Shown: piece by piece, positions 8,881-18,209 of the stretch | Position numbering within the stretch: position 1 is the stretch's first letter | Layout: every line of letters begins with the position of its first letter | Source: an uncultured Flavobacteriales bacterium | GTDB lineage: Bacteria > Bacteroidota > Bacteroidia > Flavobacteriales > Crocinitomicaceae | Assembly (NCBI GenBank): GCA_946482515.1 | Contig: CAMLRS010000005.1 | Location: 62,001-126,000 of the forward strand | DNA length: 64,000 bases | Direction: 5' to 3' | Position numbers and translations under genes: made by a program | The notes under the pieces: model-generated | What the model was told of the DNA's origin: nothing | The model's database searches: none | The model's input: only the letters and a program-made list of their open reading frames with translations

Positions 8881-11502
8881 TTAACTAAATGCTTTACCTG
8901 CTTCGGCAATCGCCTGCTGCAATCCCTCCGGATTTTTACCACCTGCCGTAGCAAAGAACGGCTGACCGCCGCCACCGCCATTGATCAGCGGAGCAACGCT
9001 CTTCACGAGATTACCTGCATGCCATCCTTTGGAAGCCACGAGTGCTTCGTCGATCAGGATGCTGACAGCGCATTTATCGTCTTCCTTCGAACCGATAACG
9101 GCTACGAGGTTGGAAACTTCATTTTTGAGCTGGAACAAAATGTCTTTCACCGAGCCGGCGTCGAGGTCGATAACGCCTTCGAGGTACGCATAATCACCTT
9201 TATCCGCAATGCGGCTCTTCAATTCTGCCTTTACCAGCTTGGCTTGTTCGCGTTTGTAGCCTTCCACCTGCTTTTGCAGCTGGTTGTTTTTGTTCAACAG
9301 ATCTTCTACCGCTTTTGCTACATCTTTTGGGTTGCGAAGCAGTGTATTAACAGCATCAAGCTGGGCAGTTTGTTCTTTGTAGAAGGTCTCTACGGCTTCG
9401 CTGGTAATAGCTTCAATACGACGAATTCCAGCCGCTACAGCCGATTCTGAGCGAAGCTTGAATAAACCGATTTGTCCGGTAGCAGGAACGTGTGTTCCAC
9501 CGCACAATTCCACCGAAGGACCGAATTTGATTACGCGCACCGTGTCGCCGTATTTTTCGCCGAACAAAGCCATCGCGCCCATTTCGCTGGCCACTTCGAT
9601 CGGAACATTGCGCTGCTCATCGAGGCGGATGTTCTCATGAATCATTTGTACAACCATGGATTCGACTTCCGCCAGCTGCTCATCCGTTACTTTGGAGAAA
9701 TGCGAAAAGTCGAAGCGCAGGTATTCCGGCGTTACCAATGATCCTTTCTGCTCCACATGCGTTCCGAGAACTTCGCGCAGGGCATGGTGGAGAAGGTGAG
9801 TAGCCGAGTGGTTGCTGGCCGACAGCTGACGTTTCTTCGCATCAACTTTGGCTACAAAACTCGCACTTGCATGTTGCGGTAATGTTTTAGACAAATGAAC
9901 GATCAGCCCGTTTTCTTTTTTCGTATCGAAAATGTGGATCGTTTCATGATCGTTCGAGATCGTTCCCGTATCACCAACCTGTCCACCACCTTCAGCATAG
10001 AAAGGCGTAAGGTTGAACACCAGTTGGTAAAACGTTTGCTGTTTCTGGGAAACCTTGCGGTATTTGACGATCTCGATATGCGTTTGCAGGTGATCGTAGC
10101 CCACGAACTCTTCGCTGTGGTCTTCCTTCAGGTTCACCCAGTCTTCCGTTTCGATGCTGGTTGCCGCGCGGGAACGGTCTTTCTGTTTTTGCAGCTCGAT
10201 GTTGAACTCATCTTCATCGATGTAAATATCATTTTCCCTTGCGATCAGGGAAGTAAGGTCAAAAGGGAAACCAAACGTGTCGTACAATTCGAAAACAAAC
10301 GCACCGGAGAAAAACAGTTTTGCAGCGTTATGAGATTTCAAATCTTCCACATGTGCGTAAACGCGTTTCAATCCTTGCTCCAGCGTACGGAAGAAGCTTT
10401 GTTCTTCTTCGCGGATCACTTTCTCGATCAGCTCGCGTTGTGTATTCAGCTCGTTGAACGGATTGCCCATAACGTCGGCAAGAACGCCGGAAAGCCCGGC
10501 CAGGAATGGCTCTTTCAAACCAAGTGTCTGATAGCCGTAACGCACCGCACGGCGCAAAATACGACGGATCACATAACCGGCTCCGGTATTGGACGGCAAT
10601 TGGCCATCGGCAATAGAGAACGCAATGGCGCGAACGTGATCGGCAATAACGCGCAGTGCGATGTCGGTTGGTTCGTCTTTGCCATACGTTTTTCCTGAAA
10701 CCTGCTCCATGTGACGGATCAGCGTCTGGAACAGATCGATATCGTAGTTGGATGTCTTTCCTTGTAAGGTCATCGCCAGGCGCTCGAGTCCCATTCCGGT
10801 ATCTACATGCGTCGCAGGCAATTTTTCGAGGCTTCCGTCGGCTTTGCGGTTGAACTGCATGAAAACGTTGTTCCAGATCTCGATCACTTGCGGGTGATCT
10901 TCGTTCACAAACTGTTTTCCGTCACCTTTGGCACGCTCAGCTTCCGGACGGTTATCCACGTGGATTTCCGTACACGGTCCGCACGGCCCGGTATCGCCCA
11001 TTTCCCAGAAGTTGTCCTTCTTGGACGCCAGGATGATGCGGTCTTCGGCAATGTATCTTTTCCAGATATCGTACGATTCCTGGTCTCTTGGAACGCCGTC
11101 TTTTTCGTCGCCTTCGAAAACGGTTACGTACAGGCGGTCTTTCGGAATTTTGTACACTTCTGTCAGCAATTCCCACGCCCAGGTAATGGCTTCTTCCTTG
11201 AAGTAATCACCGAACGACCAGTTGCCGAGCATTTCGAACATCGTGTGGTGATAGGTGTCTACACCTACTTCTTCGAGGTCGTTGTGCTTACCGGAAACGC
11301 GCAAACATTTCTGCGAGTTGGCCACACGACGGTTCTTCGGAACGGCATTTCCCAGGAAAAAATCCTTGAACTGGTTCATGCCGGCATTCGTGAACATCAG
11401 CGTTGGGTCGTTTTTCACCACCATCGGGGCAGATGGAACGATCTGGTGCTGCTTGGATTCGAAAAACCGAAAGTAATGCTCGCGTATTTCCTGTACTGTC
11501 AT
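8881..11502 (-). CDS. alaS: alanine--tRNA ligase
   Basis: 873 residues, the expected length. The class II catalytic core begins [23 protein letters not shown]; the editing domain has the zinc motif [11 protein letters not shown] plus [12 protein letters not shown]; the C-terminus has the C-Ala [14 protein letters not shown] glycine stretch. The enzyme charges tRNA-Ala and clears Ser/Gly errors. It is monocistronic and faces the flippase gene tail to tail. Confidence 0.98.
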   Translation of the reverse strand: MTVQEIREHYFRFFESKQHQIVPSAPMVVKNDPTLMFTNAGMNQFKDFFLGNAVPKNRRVANSQKCLRVSGKHNDLEEVGVDTYHHTMFEMLGNWSFGDYFKEEAITWAWELLTEVYKIPKDRLYVTVFEGDEKDGVPRDQESYDIWKRYIAEDRIILASKKDNFWEMGDTGPCGPCTEIHVDNRPEAERAKGDGKQFVNEDHPQVIEIWNNVFMQFNRKADGSLEKLPATHVDTGMGLERLAMTLQGKTSNYDIDLFQTLIRHMEQVSGKTYGKDEPTDIALRVIADHVRAIAFSIADGQLPSNTGAGYVIRRILRRAVRYGYQTLGLKEPFLAGLSGVLADVMGNPFNELNTQRELIEKVIREEEQSFFRTLEQGLKRVYAHVEDLKSHNAAKLFFSGAFVFELYDTFGFPFDLTSLIARENDIYIDEDEFNIELQKQKDRSRAATSIETEDWVNLKEDHSEEFVGYDHLQTHIEIVKYRKVSQKQQTFYQLVFNLTPFYAEGGGQVGDTGTISNDHETIHIFDTKKENGLIVHLSKTLPQHASASFVAKVDAKKRQLSASNHSATHLLHHALREVLGTHVEQKGSLVTPEYLRFDFSHFSKVTDEQLAEVESMVVQMIHENIRLDEQRNVPIEVASEMGAMALFGEKYGDTVRVIKFGPSVELCGGTHVPATGQIGLFKLRSESAVAAGIRRIEAITSEAVETFYKEQTAQLDAVNTLLRNPKDVAKAVEDLLNKNNQLQKQVEGYKREQAKLVKAELKSRIADKGDYAYLEGVIDLDAGSVKDILFQLKNEVSNLVAVIGSKEDDKCAVSILIDEALVASKGWHAGNLVKSVAPLINGGGGGQPFFATAGGKNPEGLQQAIAEAGKAFS

Positions 11503-11772
11503 GGTATTCTTGTGTGATTTGTCGCCCGAAAGCCGTTTTTTGGGATGTAAAGTTAGTTTATTTGCGCTATTCTGAAATCGCTTCGGGAAAGGAAATCAGG
11601 TAGAGGATCTGTATTCTAAGATCATGTCGGGTTGAATGGCTCTCGCAGGTCCCGCAGATTTTCGCAGAGTAAGTTTTAATCCGATTTTTAGTAATATACA
11701 CCAAATAATTATCTGCGCTTATCCGCAGGAGCTATAAGCTATGGCATCATCACCTACAGATATTAAATTCTC
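11503..11772. other. intergenic region between divergent alaS and capA-like genes
   Basis: No open frame is supported here. The stretch contains words such as GCGCAGAT/ATCTGCGC and TCGCAGAG (about 11645-11735), which look like degenerate copies of the CTCTGCGG repeat family seen after stop codons elsewhere. The alaS promoter should lie here; only an imperfect -7 match (TAACTTTA, minus strand, near 11550) is visible. Confidence 0.4.
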
Positions 11773-11780
11773 TAACTTTG
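11773..11780 (+). promoter_or_regulatory. -7 promoter box of the capA-like gene
   Basis: TAACTTTG matches TAnnTTTG, 42 bases before the ATG at 11822. Confidence 0.5.
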
Positions 11781-11821
11781 TGATCCGGTAACTTTTACAC
11801 CGCAAATCCGTTCCAGCAGCT

Positions 11822-12949
11822 ATGATGAAACATTCCGTTCGCAACTCTATTTTCTTTTCGGCCGTTTTGCTGCCTGCCCTGGCTACAGCATTTTTGTTCA
11901 AAGACAAACTGTTTCCGGCTCGTGCCGACAATTCGATCTCGACAACCGACAGCATTCCCGCTGCAGAAGACACGCTGATTTCGATCATTGCAGTAGGCGA
12001 TATGATGCTCGGAACGAATTTCCCGGATGAAAGCCATTTGCCACCCAACGGACAAAACATCCTCGACCCGGTAAAGGACATTCTCCGCAATGCCGATCTG
12101 ACGTTCGGAAATCTCGAAGGAACGGTGCTCAACAGCGGCGGCGATGTGAAGAAATGCAGCGATCCGACGAAATGCTATGCGTTCCGTCAGCCGGAATTTG
12201 TGGTCGATCACTTGAAAGATGCCGGTTTCGATCTTTTGTCCATTGCCAACAACCACATGGGCGATTTCGGTGAGCCGGGACGTACGAATACGCAAAAAGT
12301 ACTGAAGGAAAAAGGCATCAAATACGCCGGATTGGAAGTTTGCCCGTGGGATACGATCCACGTGAAAGGACTGGTAGTTGGCATGACGGCTTTTGCACCG
12401 AATACGGCTTGCCTGCGACTGAACGATTACGAACAGGCTAAACGCATTGTGAAACAGCTCAATGAAATGTGCGATATCGTTATCGTTTCATTCCACGGCG
12501 GGGCGGAAGGCTCTTCCAAAACGCATGTGACGCGCCAAAAGGAATTGTTTATCGGAGAAGATCGCGGGAATGTATACGAGTTTGCCCGCGTGGTGATCGA
12601 TGCCGGTGCCGATCTGGTATTGGGTCACGGACCGCACGTTACGCGCGCCATGGATACCTATAAAGGAAAGTTCATCACTTATTCCATGGGGAATTTCGCA
12701 ACTTACAGCCGTTTCAACCTTTCGGGCGTAAGCGGCATTGCACCGATCTACAAATTATACGTAACGCGTTCAGGCGATTTCGTAAAAGGCGAGATTGTTT
12801 CTATCCAGCAGCTTGGCGAAGGTGGCCCGACGATCGATCCGCAGGCAAAAGTACTGACAGCTATTCAGCAGCTCTGCAAGCAGGATTTCCCGGAAGTACC
12901 GTGGAAGATCGAAGCGAATGGATTTTTTAGCCTTTCAGGCAATAATTAA
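11822..12949 (+). CDS. CapA family protein (metallophosphatase fold)
   Basis: 375 residues. After an N-terminal hydrophobic anchor (residues 9-27), the chain has the calcineurin-like motifs of the PGA_cap/CapA family: IIAVGDMMLGTNFP, then NLEGTVL, SIANNHMGDFG, VSFHGGAE and GHGPHVTRAM with YSMGNFATY. CapA-type proteins were first linked to poly-gamma-glutamate capsule synthesis, but in Bacteroidota many are lone genes of unsure role. No capB/capC partners are nearby, so the substrate is open. It is likely anchored in the membrane with the domain outside the cytoplasm. Confidence 0.85.
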   Translation: MMKHSVRNSIFFSAVLLPALATAFLFKDKLFPARADNSISTTDSIPAAEDTLISIIAVGDMMLGTNFPDESHLPPNGQNILDPVKDILRNADLTFGNLEGTVLNSGGDVKKCSDPTKCYAFRQPEFVVDHLKDAGFDLLSIANNHMGDFGEPGRTNTQKVLKEKGIKYAGLEVCPWDTIHVKGLVVGMTAFAPNTACLRLNDYEQAKRIVKQLNEMCDIVIVSFHGGAEGSSKTHVTRQKELFIGEDRGNVYEFARVVIDAGADLVLGHGPHVTRAMDTYKGKFITYSMGNFATYSRFNLSGVSGIAPIYKLYVTRSGDFVKGEIVSIQQLGEGGPTIDPQAKVLTAIQQLCKQDFPEVPWKIEANGFFSLSGNN

Positions 12950-12961
12950 TGAGCAATTATG

Positions 12962-12991
12962 AATTATTAAGGGGTATTTCCCTTGATAATT
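12962..12991. repeat. family A hairpin, convergent terminator capA-like/gldD
   Basis: AATTATTAAGGG at 12962-12973 pairs with CCCTTGATAATT at 12980-12991 around a 6-base loop. It lies between converging stop codons and is nearly identical to the hairpin at 20417-20443. Confidence 0.7.
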
Positions 12992-13007
12992 TATACTTTA
13001 TAATTGA

Positions 13008-13580
13008 TCATTTCCATTCAAAGGTTTCCATCAAATGCTTCAAATCCTGTTTCAGGTATTCCAGGCTGGGTTTGAGCGAATCGTAATTCGGGCGTGAGTT
13101 GAAATACACCATGCCGCTCACAAAACGCGACGTCGAATCCGTAAGGTAAAACTGGAACGGTGAAGCCACGTCGCCTTTCAGCTCGAAAAAGGTCCCGTAA
13201 ACTTTCGCATCCGGACGGATCACGTGCTCGTCGTCGATGTGTTCGGCCTTGACCTGGTGTTCTTCCACTTTCGACAAAGCGTATTCCACATAATCTTTCA
13301 ACGGACGATCCATTTCGATGTAGGAAAAGCTGATGGTGCCGTTCAGCGGGCCGAGATCGATGTCTTTATGACAGGTCATTTTGCCGTCCTGCATCGCATT
13401 CGTATAGCTGTAGGCTGTCGACAGCTCAAACGTATACGGACATTCCGTACCAATCGACTGGTAGGCGTGTTTCGGGAAATCGTAACGCAGGTACGTCGGT
13501 GGTTTTGGAACCGGAGTTTCTTCTCCGCAGCCAGCGAAGAGAACTACCAATGCAGTGATGCTTAGGGACAGTTTAGTCAT
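13008..13580 (-). CDS. gldD: gliding motility lipoprotein GldD
   Basis: 190 residues. A lipoprotein signal ends in LFAGC (Cys18). The mature part has the GldD pattern PPTYLRYDFPKHAY ... CPYTFE, and C-terminal SRFVSGMVYFNSRPNYDSL. GldD is an essential gliding/type IX secretion-associated lipoprotein in Flavobacterium johnsoniae and sits next to gldE there, as here. ATG at 13580 is chosen; it overlaps the gldE stop codon by 8 bases, so translation is coupled. Two in-frame TTG codons lie just upstream. The gene closes the ssb-gldE-gldD operon. Confidence 0.9.
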   Translation of the reverse strand: MTKLSLSITALVVLFAGCGEETPVPKPPTYLRYDFPKHAYQSIGTECPYTFELSTAYSYTNAMQDGKMTCHKDIDLGPLNGTISFSYIEMDRPLKDYVEYALSKVEEHQVKAEHIDDEHVIRPDAKVYGTFFELKGDVASPFQFYLTDSTSRFVSGMVYFNSRPNYDSLKPSLEYLKQDLKHLMETFEWK

Positions 13581-14880
13581 GTTCAACAAGTACTTTGATC
13601 ATTTTGATGCGACGCTTATCGGATGATTCCACGATGAATTTCAATCCGCTGAATTTGATGAATTCGTTGTTGCGAAGAATGCGCCCCGCCTGTTCAACGA
13701 CAAATCCGCTGATGGTATCCGATTCGCCTTTGCTGGCTTCGAATTCCTTGCCGTCGATATTCATCACTTTGTAAAAATCCACCAGTGCCGTACGGCCTTC
13801 AAACAGGCAGGTATCGTCATCGATGCGGGTGTAAACGATTTCGTCGTCGTCGAATTCATCGGTGATGTCACCCACGATTTCTTCCAGCACGTCTTCGAGC
13901 GTTACCAATCCGTTAGCGCCGCCGTATTCGTCAACGACCACCGCCATGTGCATTTTCATGCCCTGGAATTCCTTCAGCAGGTCGTCGATCTTTTTGTTTT
14001 CCGGAACGAAAAATGGTTTGCGCACGAGCGGTGTCCAGTCGTACTGCTCGTCGTTCAGGAAAGGCAGTAAATCCTTTATATAAAGAATGCCGATGACGTT
14101 GTCGAAAGACGTTTCGTAGACCGGAATACGCGAATAACCGGCCTCGAGGATCACGTTGAGCACTTCGGGCATGGTCAGCTCGCAGGAAATGGCCACGACT
14201 TCGAGCCGCGGACGCATGATCTGGCGCACATCTGTATTGCCGAATTTCACGATGCCTTCCAGGATGCGGTGTTCTTCTTCTGAAGCGTTTTCTTCTTTTG
14301 TCAGCGCCAATGCGTGTTCCAGGTCGTCGGAAGACAAACTGACGCCGCGTTTCCGCGCACGACGATTCAGTAGATTGGTACCTGTTACCAGGAAATAACG
14401 GATCCAGCTGATCGGAGGCAGCAGATTGAAGAATGCCAGCGGGCGTGCCATGATGCGAACCGTTTTCACGCTGTAGCGCGATCCGTAGATCTTCGGCGCA
14501 ACTTCGCCCAGCAATAACAGGAAAAACGTAATGCCGACTACTTCGATGAGGAATACCAGTGTTTCGTTCTTGCCCGTATAAACGTTCTCCAGCAGGGTGG
14601 AAGAGAGAATAATGATGCAAACGTTGACCAGGTTGTTGGTGATCAGAATCGTGGCCAGCAGGTCTTTAGGGCGGCTGAGCAGTTTCAGCACCTGTTGACT
14701 GTTGCCCGAATTTTCCTCCTTGATTTCGTCTTTTTCGCCCGGACTGAGCGAGAAAAATGCCACTTCCGAAGCAGAAATGAGTGCCGAACAAACGATCAGC
14801 AGTAGAATAAGCAAGATGTAGATGAACACGTCCGGTAAACCGGCGTGCAGAATGACGGGAACAGGGTCGCTACTTTCCAT
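13573..14880 (-). CDS. gldE: gliding motility protein GldE (CNNM/CBS/CorC_HlyC family)
   Basis: 435 residues. A DUF21/CNNM membrane domain of 3-4 helices (about residues 15-190) is followed by a paired CBS domain (RQIMRPRLEVVAI ... VVVDEYGGANGLVTLEDVLEEIVGDI) and a CorC_HlyC end domain (FEGRTALVDFY ... SDTISGFVV). These proteins resemble magnesium/cobalt efflux regulators; the gldE member supports GldD in gliding and type IX secretion. ATG at 14880 follows the ssb stop by 4 bases; the frame could extend further upstream into ssb but that is unlikely. Confidence 0.92.
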   Translation of the reverse strand: MESSDPVPVILHAGLPDVFIYILLILLLIVCSALISASEVAFFSLSPGEKDEIKEENSGNSQQVLKLLSRPKDLLATILITNNLVNVCIIILSSTLLENVYTGKNETLVFLIEVVGITFFLLLLGEVAPKIYGSRYSVKTVRIMARPLAFFNLLPPISWIRYFLVTGTNLLNRRARKRGVSLSSDDLEHALALTKEENASEEEHRILEGIVKFGNTDVRQIMRPRLEVVAISCELTMPEVLNVILEAGYSRIPVYETSFDNVIGILYIKDLLPFLNDEQYDWTPLVRKPFFVPENKKIDDLLKEFQGMKMHMAVVVDEYGGANGLVTLEDVLEEIVGDITDEFDDDEIVYTRIDDDTCLFEGRTALVDFYKVMNIDGKEFEASKGESDTISGFVVEQAGRILRNNEFIKFSGLKFIVESSDKRRIKMIKVLVEHD

Positions 14881-14884
14881 AGGC

Positions 14885-15334
14885 TTAGAATGGCAAATCG
14901 TCTTCAGCCGACGGATCGAAATCCATCGGTTTTGGTCCATGATTTGGCTCCTGCGGGTAAGGTGGCGGCGTTGGCTCCGGGCTGCGGTCGTTTTCTCCGC
15001 GCGGTGTGAGCAAAGTCATATTTTCGCCGAGGATCTCGGTTGTGTATCGTACATTGCCGTCCTTGTCGTTCCAGGAACGGGTTTTGATCTTTCCTTCGAC
15101 GTAGATCTTCTGACCTTTGCGGGCGTACTTTTCGGCCACTTCAGCAAGTCCGCGCCACAGCACGATGTTGTGCCAGTCGGTTGTTTCCCTGCGCTCGCCG
15201 GTGTTCCGATCAACGAAGGTTTCAGAAGTTGCCAGCGGAAAGCTTGCCACAACTGCACCGTTTTCAAGTCGGCGTACTTCCGGGTCTTTGCCCAGGTTTC
15301 CTATCAGGATGACTTTATTTACACTGCCTGCCAT
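14885..15334 (-). CDS. ssb: single-stranded DNA-binding protein
   Basis: 149 residues: OB-fold (VNKVILIGNLGKDPEVRRL through TEILGENMTLL), a proline-rich linker, and the conserved acidic tip ending DDLPF that recruits repair partners. It heads the ssb-gldE-gldD operon, an order known from other Flavobacteriia. The -7 box sits 5 bases before the ATG. Confidence 0.97.
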   Translation of the reverse strand: MAGSVNKVILIGNLGKDPEVRRLENGAVVASFPLATSETFVDRNTGERRETTDWHNIVLWRGLAEVAEKYARKGQKIYVEGKIKTRSWNDKDGNVRYTTEILGENMTLLTPRGENDRSPEPTPPPYPQEPNHGPKPMDFDPSAEDDLPF

Positions 15335-15338
15335 AGAA

Positions 15339-15346
15339 CAAATATA
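15339..15346 (-). promoter_or_regulatory. -7 promoter box of ssb-gldE-gldD
   Basis: TATATTTG on the minus strand is an exact TAnnTTTG match; its G is 5 bases before the ssb ATG, predicting a leaderless mRNA. Confidence 0.6.
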
Positions 15347-15402
15347 GGGAATTGCATTTATGGAAAAAGTACCGATATTGTATCTTCTATCAAAATCTTG
15401 CT

Positions 15403-16551
15403 ATGCTTCAACCTGTTTTTTCGATGCTCGCCGTACTGATAATCAGCGTGAGTTCCTTTCAAACACTGGCGCAAACAACTTGTAAGCCTCAGTGGGACAG
15501 AAGAACGGCCTACCGGCTAAAGGTCAAAGAAATAGAACTGGAAGCCAGAATCTGGGGAGACCGCTCTGACTTATCGAAGACCATCACACAGCGCGGCGAC
15601 ACCATTATTCTATCACGCGGCGGCCATGTATTAACGACGTTTCAAACGCAGGGGCCTTATATTGTATCTCCGCAGGTCGTGATGAAAGATGACAGTGGCA
15701 CCGTATTATGGATCGATAGTTTTCAGAATGAATGGAATTATCGTTCGGAGGTGTACCTTGACGTCTTTCGGGGGAAACAGTTGTCAAGATGGCGTTATTA
15801 TGCGAATGGTATGCTATCCGGAGTTTCGTATAAGGACCAATATGGAGTTGATTCTCTTGTCATCGAATGGTCGACATCAGGTATTATAAAGCTTAAAAAA
15901 CAGGGCAACAGGGAATACCGTTATTCGGATCAGGGAGTTCTACTCTCTGAAGCAGAATTATACTACGTAAACGGGTATAAAAAGGCTTATTACGATAACG
16001 GGGTGCTGAAGCAGGTTTCCTTTGATACGCTGGTGAAAAATCAGCTCGTAAAATTCATCCGGGATTATTCGGAAACGGGCGTGCTTCGGATGGAAAGCTG
16101 GTTGAAAGACGGAGTACCCTGCGAAACCTGGCGCGAATACAATGCAGCGGGAACACTTGTCAAGACGATCAAACACAAACCGCTCGTCCAGGCGCCACCG
16201 ATAGATGACCTTGTTGTTGGCGTAGAAGAAGTGGGACCTGCAATAGAATATGTAGAGGAGCTAGCCGAGTTCCCTGGTGGAGATAACGCATTTAAGCAGA
16301 AAATAGAGCAGGAGCTGGTGTCTGTTTTTTGCAGTGGCGGCGTTCCTCTCGAAGGCAATTACACCATTCGTTTCGAAATTCGTGAAGATGGCGCTATTCG
16401 TTTCCTCGACGCCAAAGGCAACAATGTTGAAAGCATTCGTCCGGCATTGAAAACTTTCATGGAGAAACTGCCGCGTTGTAAGCCCGGCAAGCACCATGGA
16501 AAGCGCTTAACGGAAATCAGATCGCTCACGGTTCATTTCAGCGAGGTCTGA
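15403..16551 (+). CDS. exported MORN/YwqK-type repeat protein with TonB-like C-terminal domain
   Basis: 382 residues. Signal peptide MLQPVFSMLAVLIISVSS...TLAQ, then YwqK-like repeats of about 22-25 residues built on the pattern Y-x-D-x-G-V-L (RYSDQGVLLSE, YYDNGVLKQVSF, DYSETGVLRMESW, EYNAAGTLVKTI). The last ~90 residues begin ELAEFPGGDNAFKQKI and carry YTIRFEIREDGAIRF and PRCKPGKHHGKRL, which resembles the TonB C-terminal fold of Bacteroidota. It may be periplasmic or on the surface and bind a protein partner; the role is unknown. It splits ssb from mutY, which are adjacent in many relatives. ATG 15403 is chosen because it starts the signal peptide. Confidence 0.75.
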   Translation: MLQPVFSMLAVLIISVSSFQTLAQTTCKPQWDRRTAYRLKVKEIELEARIWGDRSDLSKTITQRGDTIILSRGGHVLTTFQTQGPYIVSPQVVMKDDSGTVLWIDSFQNEWNYRSEVYLDVFRGKQLSRWRYYANGMLSGVSYKDQYGVDSLVIEWSTSGIIKLKKQGNREYRYSDQGVLLSEAELYYVNGYKKAYYDNGVLKQVSFDTLVKNQLVKFIRDYSETGVLRMESWLKDGVPCETWREYNAAGTLVKTIKHKPLVQAPPIDDLVVGVEEVGPAIEYVEELAEFPGGDNAFKQKIEQELVSVFCSGGVPLEGNYTIRFEIREDGAIRFLDAKGNNVESIRPALKTFMEKLPRCKPGKHHGKRLTEIRSLTVHFSEV

Positions 16552-16597
16552 ACCTGGTTCTCTGCGGTAAACATCCTGAAGTCTTAATGTCCTGAAA

Positions 16598-16613
16598 CCT
16601 GTCTGCCGACAGG
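16598..16613. repeat. family C palindrome CCTGTCTGCCGACAGG
   Basis: A near-palindrome whose exact reverse complement is present at 56411-56426. Both lie in tracts of related words (CCTGAAGTC, AAGTCTTA, GTCCTGA). Here it fills the convergent gap before mutY. Confidence 0.7.
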
Positions 16614-16645
16614 CGAGTCCTAAAGTCTTAGAATCCTGACGTCCC

Positions 16646-17671
16646 TCAAAGTCCAAACGTCTCCATATACCGCGACATCAACCGATGAACAGGCAGCTTG
16701 TGCAGTCCTTCACTATCAACGGTAATGAAGTGTGTGAACGCGTCTGATTGAGATGCTGCAACACGGTAAAACGTAGCGTGAATACGCTGGTGGCTCAGTA
16801 CGTGTTTCGCGCTCAGTTGTTCGGTCAGCTGTGCCCGTTCCAGTCCGAAATCGGCGAGCTCCTGTTTGGATAGTTCCGTTCCGGCGGTCTCGATCATCGG
16901 GAATTCATACAGGTTGTGCCAGACATCTTTGAAATCGCGTTTGCGCACGAGCAGCGAGCCGTTTCCTTCTATATGGAAATAGTGGAAATAACGATCGCGA
17001 ACGGCCGTTTTCTTGCTTTTCAATGGTCGTGTGCGGTACAGGCCGCCAGCAGAAGGGCAGGAGCTGTTCAGGATGCAGCCGGTGCAATCCGGGTTGGCCG
17101 GTGTACAATACAGCGCGCCGAATTCCATCACGGCCTGGTTGAACAATGCCGGCATGAAAGCCGGGATCAGGGTATCGGCCAGCGACTGGAATTCCTTTTT
17201 GCCGCCGGTTGAATCGATAGGCGTGTCGATCCCGAAGTAACGGCTCAGCACGCGGTAAACATTTCCATCCACCACGGCGTGTGGGAGATCGAACGCAAAC
17301 GAAGCGATCGCAGCGGCAGTATACGGTCCTATGCCTTTTAAGGAAAGCAATTCGGTATAAGAAGCGGGAAATTCGCCTCCGAAACGCTCCACGACTTCTT
17401 GTGCCGTCTTATGAAGATTGCGCGCACGGGAGTAATAGCCCAGTCCCTGCCAGAGTTTCAAAACACTTTCTTCATCGGCTTGGGCCAGGTGCGTGACAGT
17501 CGGAAATTCGTCGACAAAACGGAGGTAGTAATTCATCCCCTGGTCGACCCTCGTCTGTTGCAAAATTACCTCCGATAACCAGATGAAATAGGCGTTTTTT
17601 GTCCTTCGCCACGGCAGATCGCGGGCGTTTTGTCTGTACCAATCGGTAATTTGTAGAACAAAATCAGCCAT
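16646..17671 (-). CDS. mutY: A/G-specific adenine glycosylase
   Basis: 341 residues. HhH-GPD glycosylase with catalytic Glu34 (SEVILQQTRV) and Asp135 (HAVVDGNVYR), the helix-hairpin-helix LLSLKGIGPYTAAA, the 4Fe-4S ligands Cys189, Cys196, Cys199 and Cys205 (C-x6-C-x2-C-x5-C), and a NUDIX-like C-terminal domain that recognises 8-oxoG. It removes adenine mispaired with 8-oxoguanine. It is divergent from the HU gene, with back-to-back promoters in the 108-base gap. Confidence 0.96.
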   Translation of the reverse strand: MADFVLQITDWYRQNARDLPWRRTKNAYFIWLSEVILQQTRVDQGMNYYLRFVDEFPTVTHLAQADEESVLKLWQGLGYYSRARNLHKTAQEVVERFGGEFPASYTELLSLKGIGPYTAAAIASFAFDLPHAVVDGNVYRVLSRYFGIDTPIDSTGGKKEFQSLADTLIPAFMPALFNQAVMEFGALYCTPANPDCTGCILNSSCPSAGGLYRTRPLKSKKTAVRDRYFHYFHIEGNGSLLVRKRDFKDVWHNLYEFPMIETAGTELSKQELADFGLERAQLTEQLSAKHVLSHQRIHATFYRVAASQSDAFTHFITVDSEGLHKLPVHRLMSRYMETFGL

Positions 17672-17704
17672 TTAGGGAAAAATCACATAAAAAATCTCGG
17701 AAAG

Positions 17705-17712
17705 CAAAAATA
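17705..17712 (-). promoter_or_regulatory. -7 promoter box of mutY
   Basis: TATTTTTG on the minus strand, 34 bases before the mutY ATG. Confidence 0.5.
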
Positions 17713-17728
17713 AACGCTTTTAACGAGT

Positions 17729-17736
17729 TACTTTTG
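17729..17736 (+). promoter_or_regulatory. -7 promoter box of the HU gene
   Basis: TACTTTTG, 43 bases before the ATG at 17779. It shares the short gap with the oppositely directed mutY box. Confidence 0.5.
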
Positions 17737-17778
17737 CCATTGAAAATCACATTGTTGAAAAAATTAAATTTTAGGAAG

Positions 17779-18069
17779 ATGACAAAGGCAGATATCGTTG
17801 CTGAAATCGCAGAAGAAACAGGGTTGGAGAGAAACGAAGTGCAAAAGGCTGTGGAGGCATTTATGACTTCAATCAAGACTTCACTGGCGAAGAATGAAAA
17901 TGTATACCTGAGAGGTTTCGGAAGCTTCGTGGTGAAAGAACGTGCAGAGAAGACCGGCCGTAACATCTCGAAAAATACTACTATTATTATTCCAGCACAC
18001 AACATTCCGTCCTTTAAACCTGCTAAGACGTTTGTCGAAGAAGTGAAGAACAAAGTTGTTGTAAAATAA
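17779..18069 (+). CDS. HU family DNA-binding protein
   Basis: 96 residues of the HU/IHF fold: MTKADIVAEIAEETGL, then LRGFGSFVVKERAEKTGRN with the DNA-intercalating beta arm (the family proline-like tip here reads NTTIIIPAHNIPSFKP). It bends and compacts DNA. The open frame runs 45 bases further upstream, but ATG 17779 is the family start and lies after the promoter. Confidence 0.95.
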   Translation: MTKADIVAEIAEETGLERNEVQKAVEAFMTSIKTSLAKNENVYLRGFGSFVVKERAEKTGRNISKNTTIIIPAHNIPSFKPAKTFVEEVKNKVVVK

Positions 18070-18113
18070 TCGCGGATTCTTTCACATCTAACCGATATAG
18101 AAAAATTTTTTTA

Positions 18114-18121
18114 TATCTTTG
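18114..18121 (+). promoter_or_regulatory. -7 promoter box upstream of the 30-residue basic protein
   Basis: TATCTTTG matches TAnnTTTG. Transcription should start at about 18126, within the hairpin that follows, giving a leader of about 85 bases, the longest one seen in the window. Confidence 0.55.
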
Positions 18122-18152
18122 CACTCCTGTTAACGCAGGAGTGCTTCTTTTT
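18121..18152 (+). terminator. hairpin with T-run: HU terminator and/or leader attenuator
   Basis: GCACTCCTG (18121-18129) and CAGGAGTGC (18136-18144) form a perfect 9-pair stem with a 6-base loop, followed by TTCTTTTT. It can end transcription from HU. Because the -7 box overlaps its 5' base, it may also form at the extreme 5' end of the next mRNA and act in control or stability. Confidence 0.6.
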
Positions 18153-18209
18153 AAAGAAGCCCTATCGATTGAATATTAGAAGATTAATAACCATATAAAT
18201 AACATTGCT

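Noticed and set aside
9895..10698. 267-codon plus-strand open frame inside alaS
   Set aside because: Antisense shadow of a highly conserved gene; no recognisable motif.
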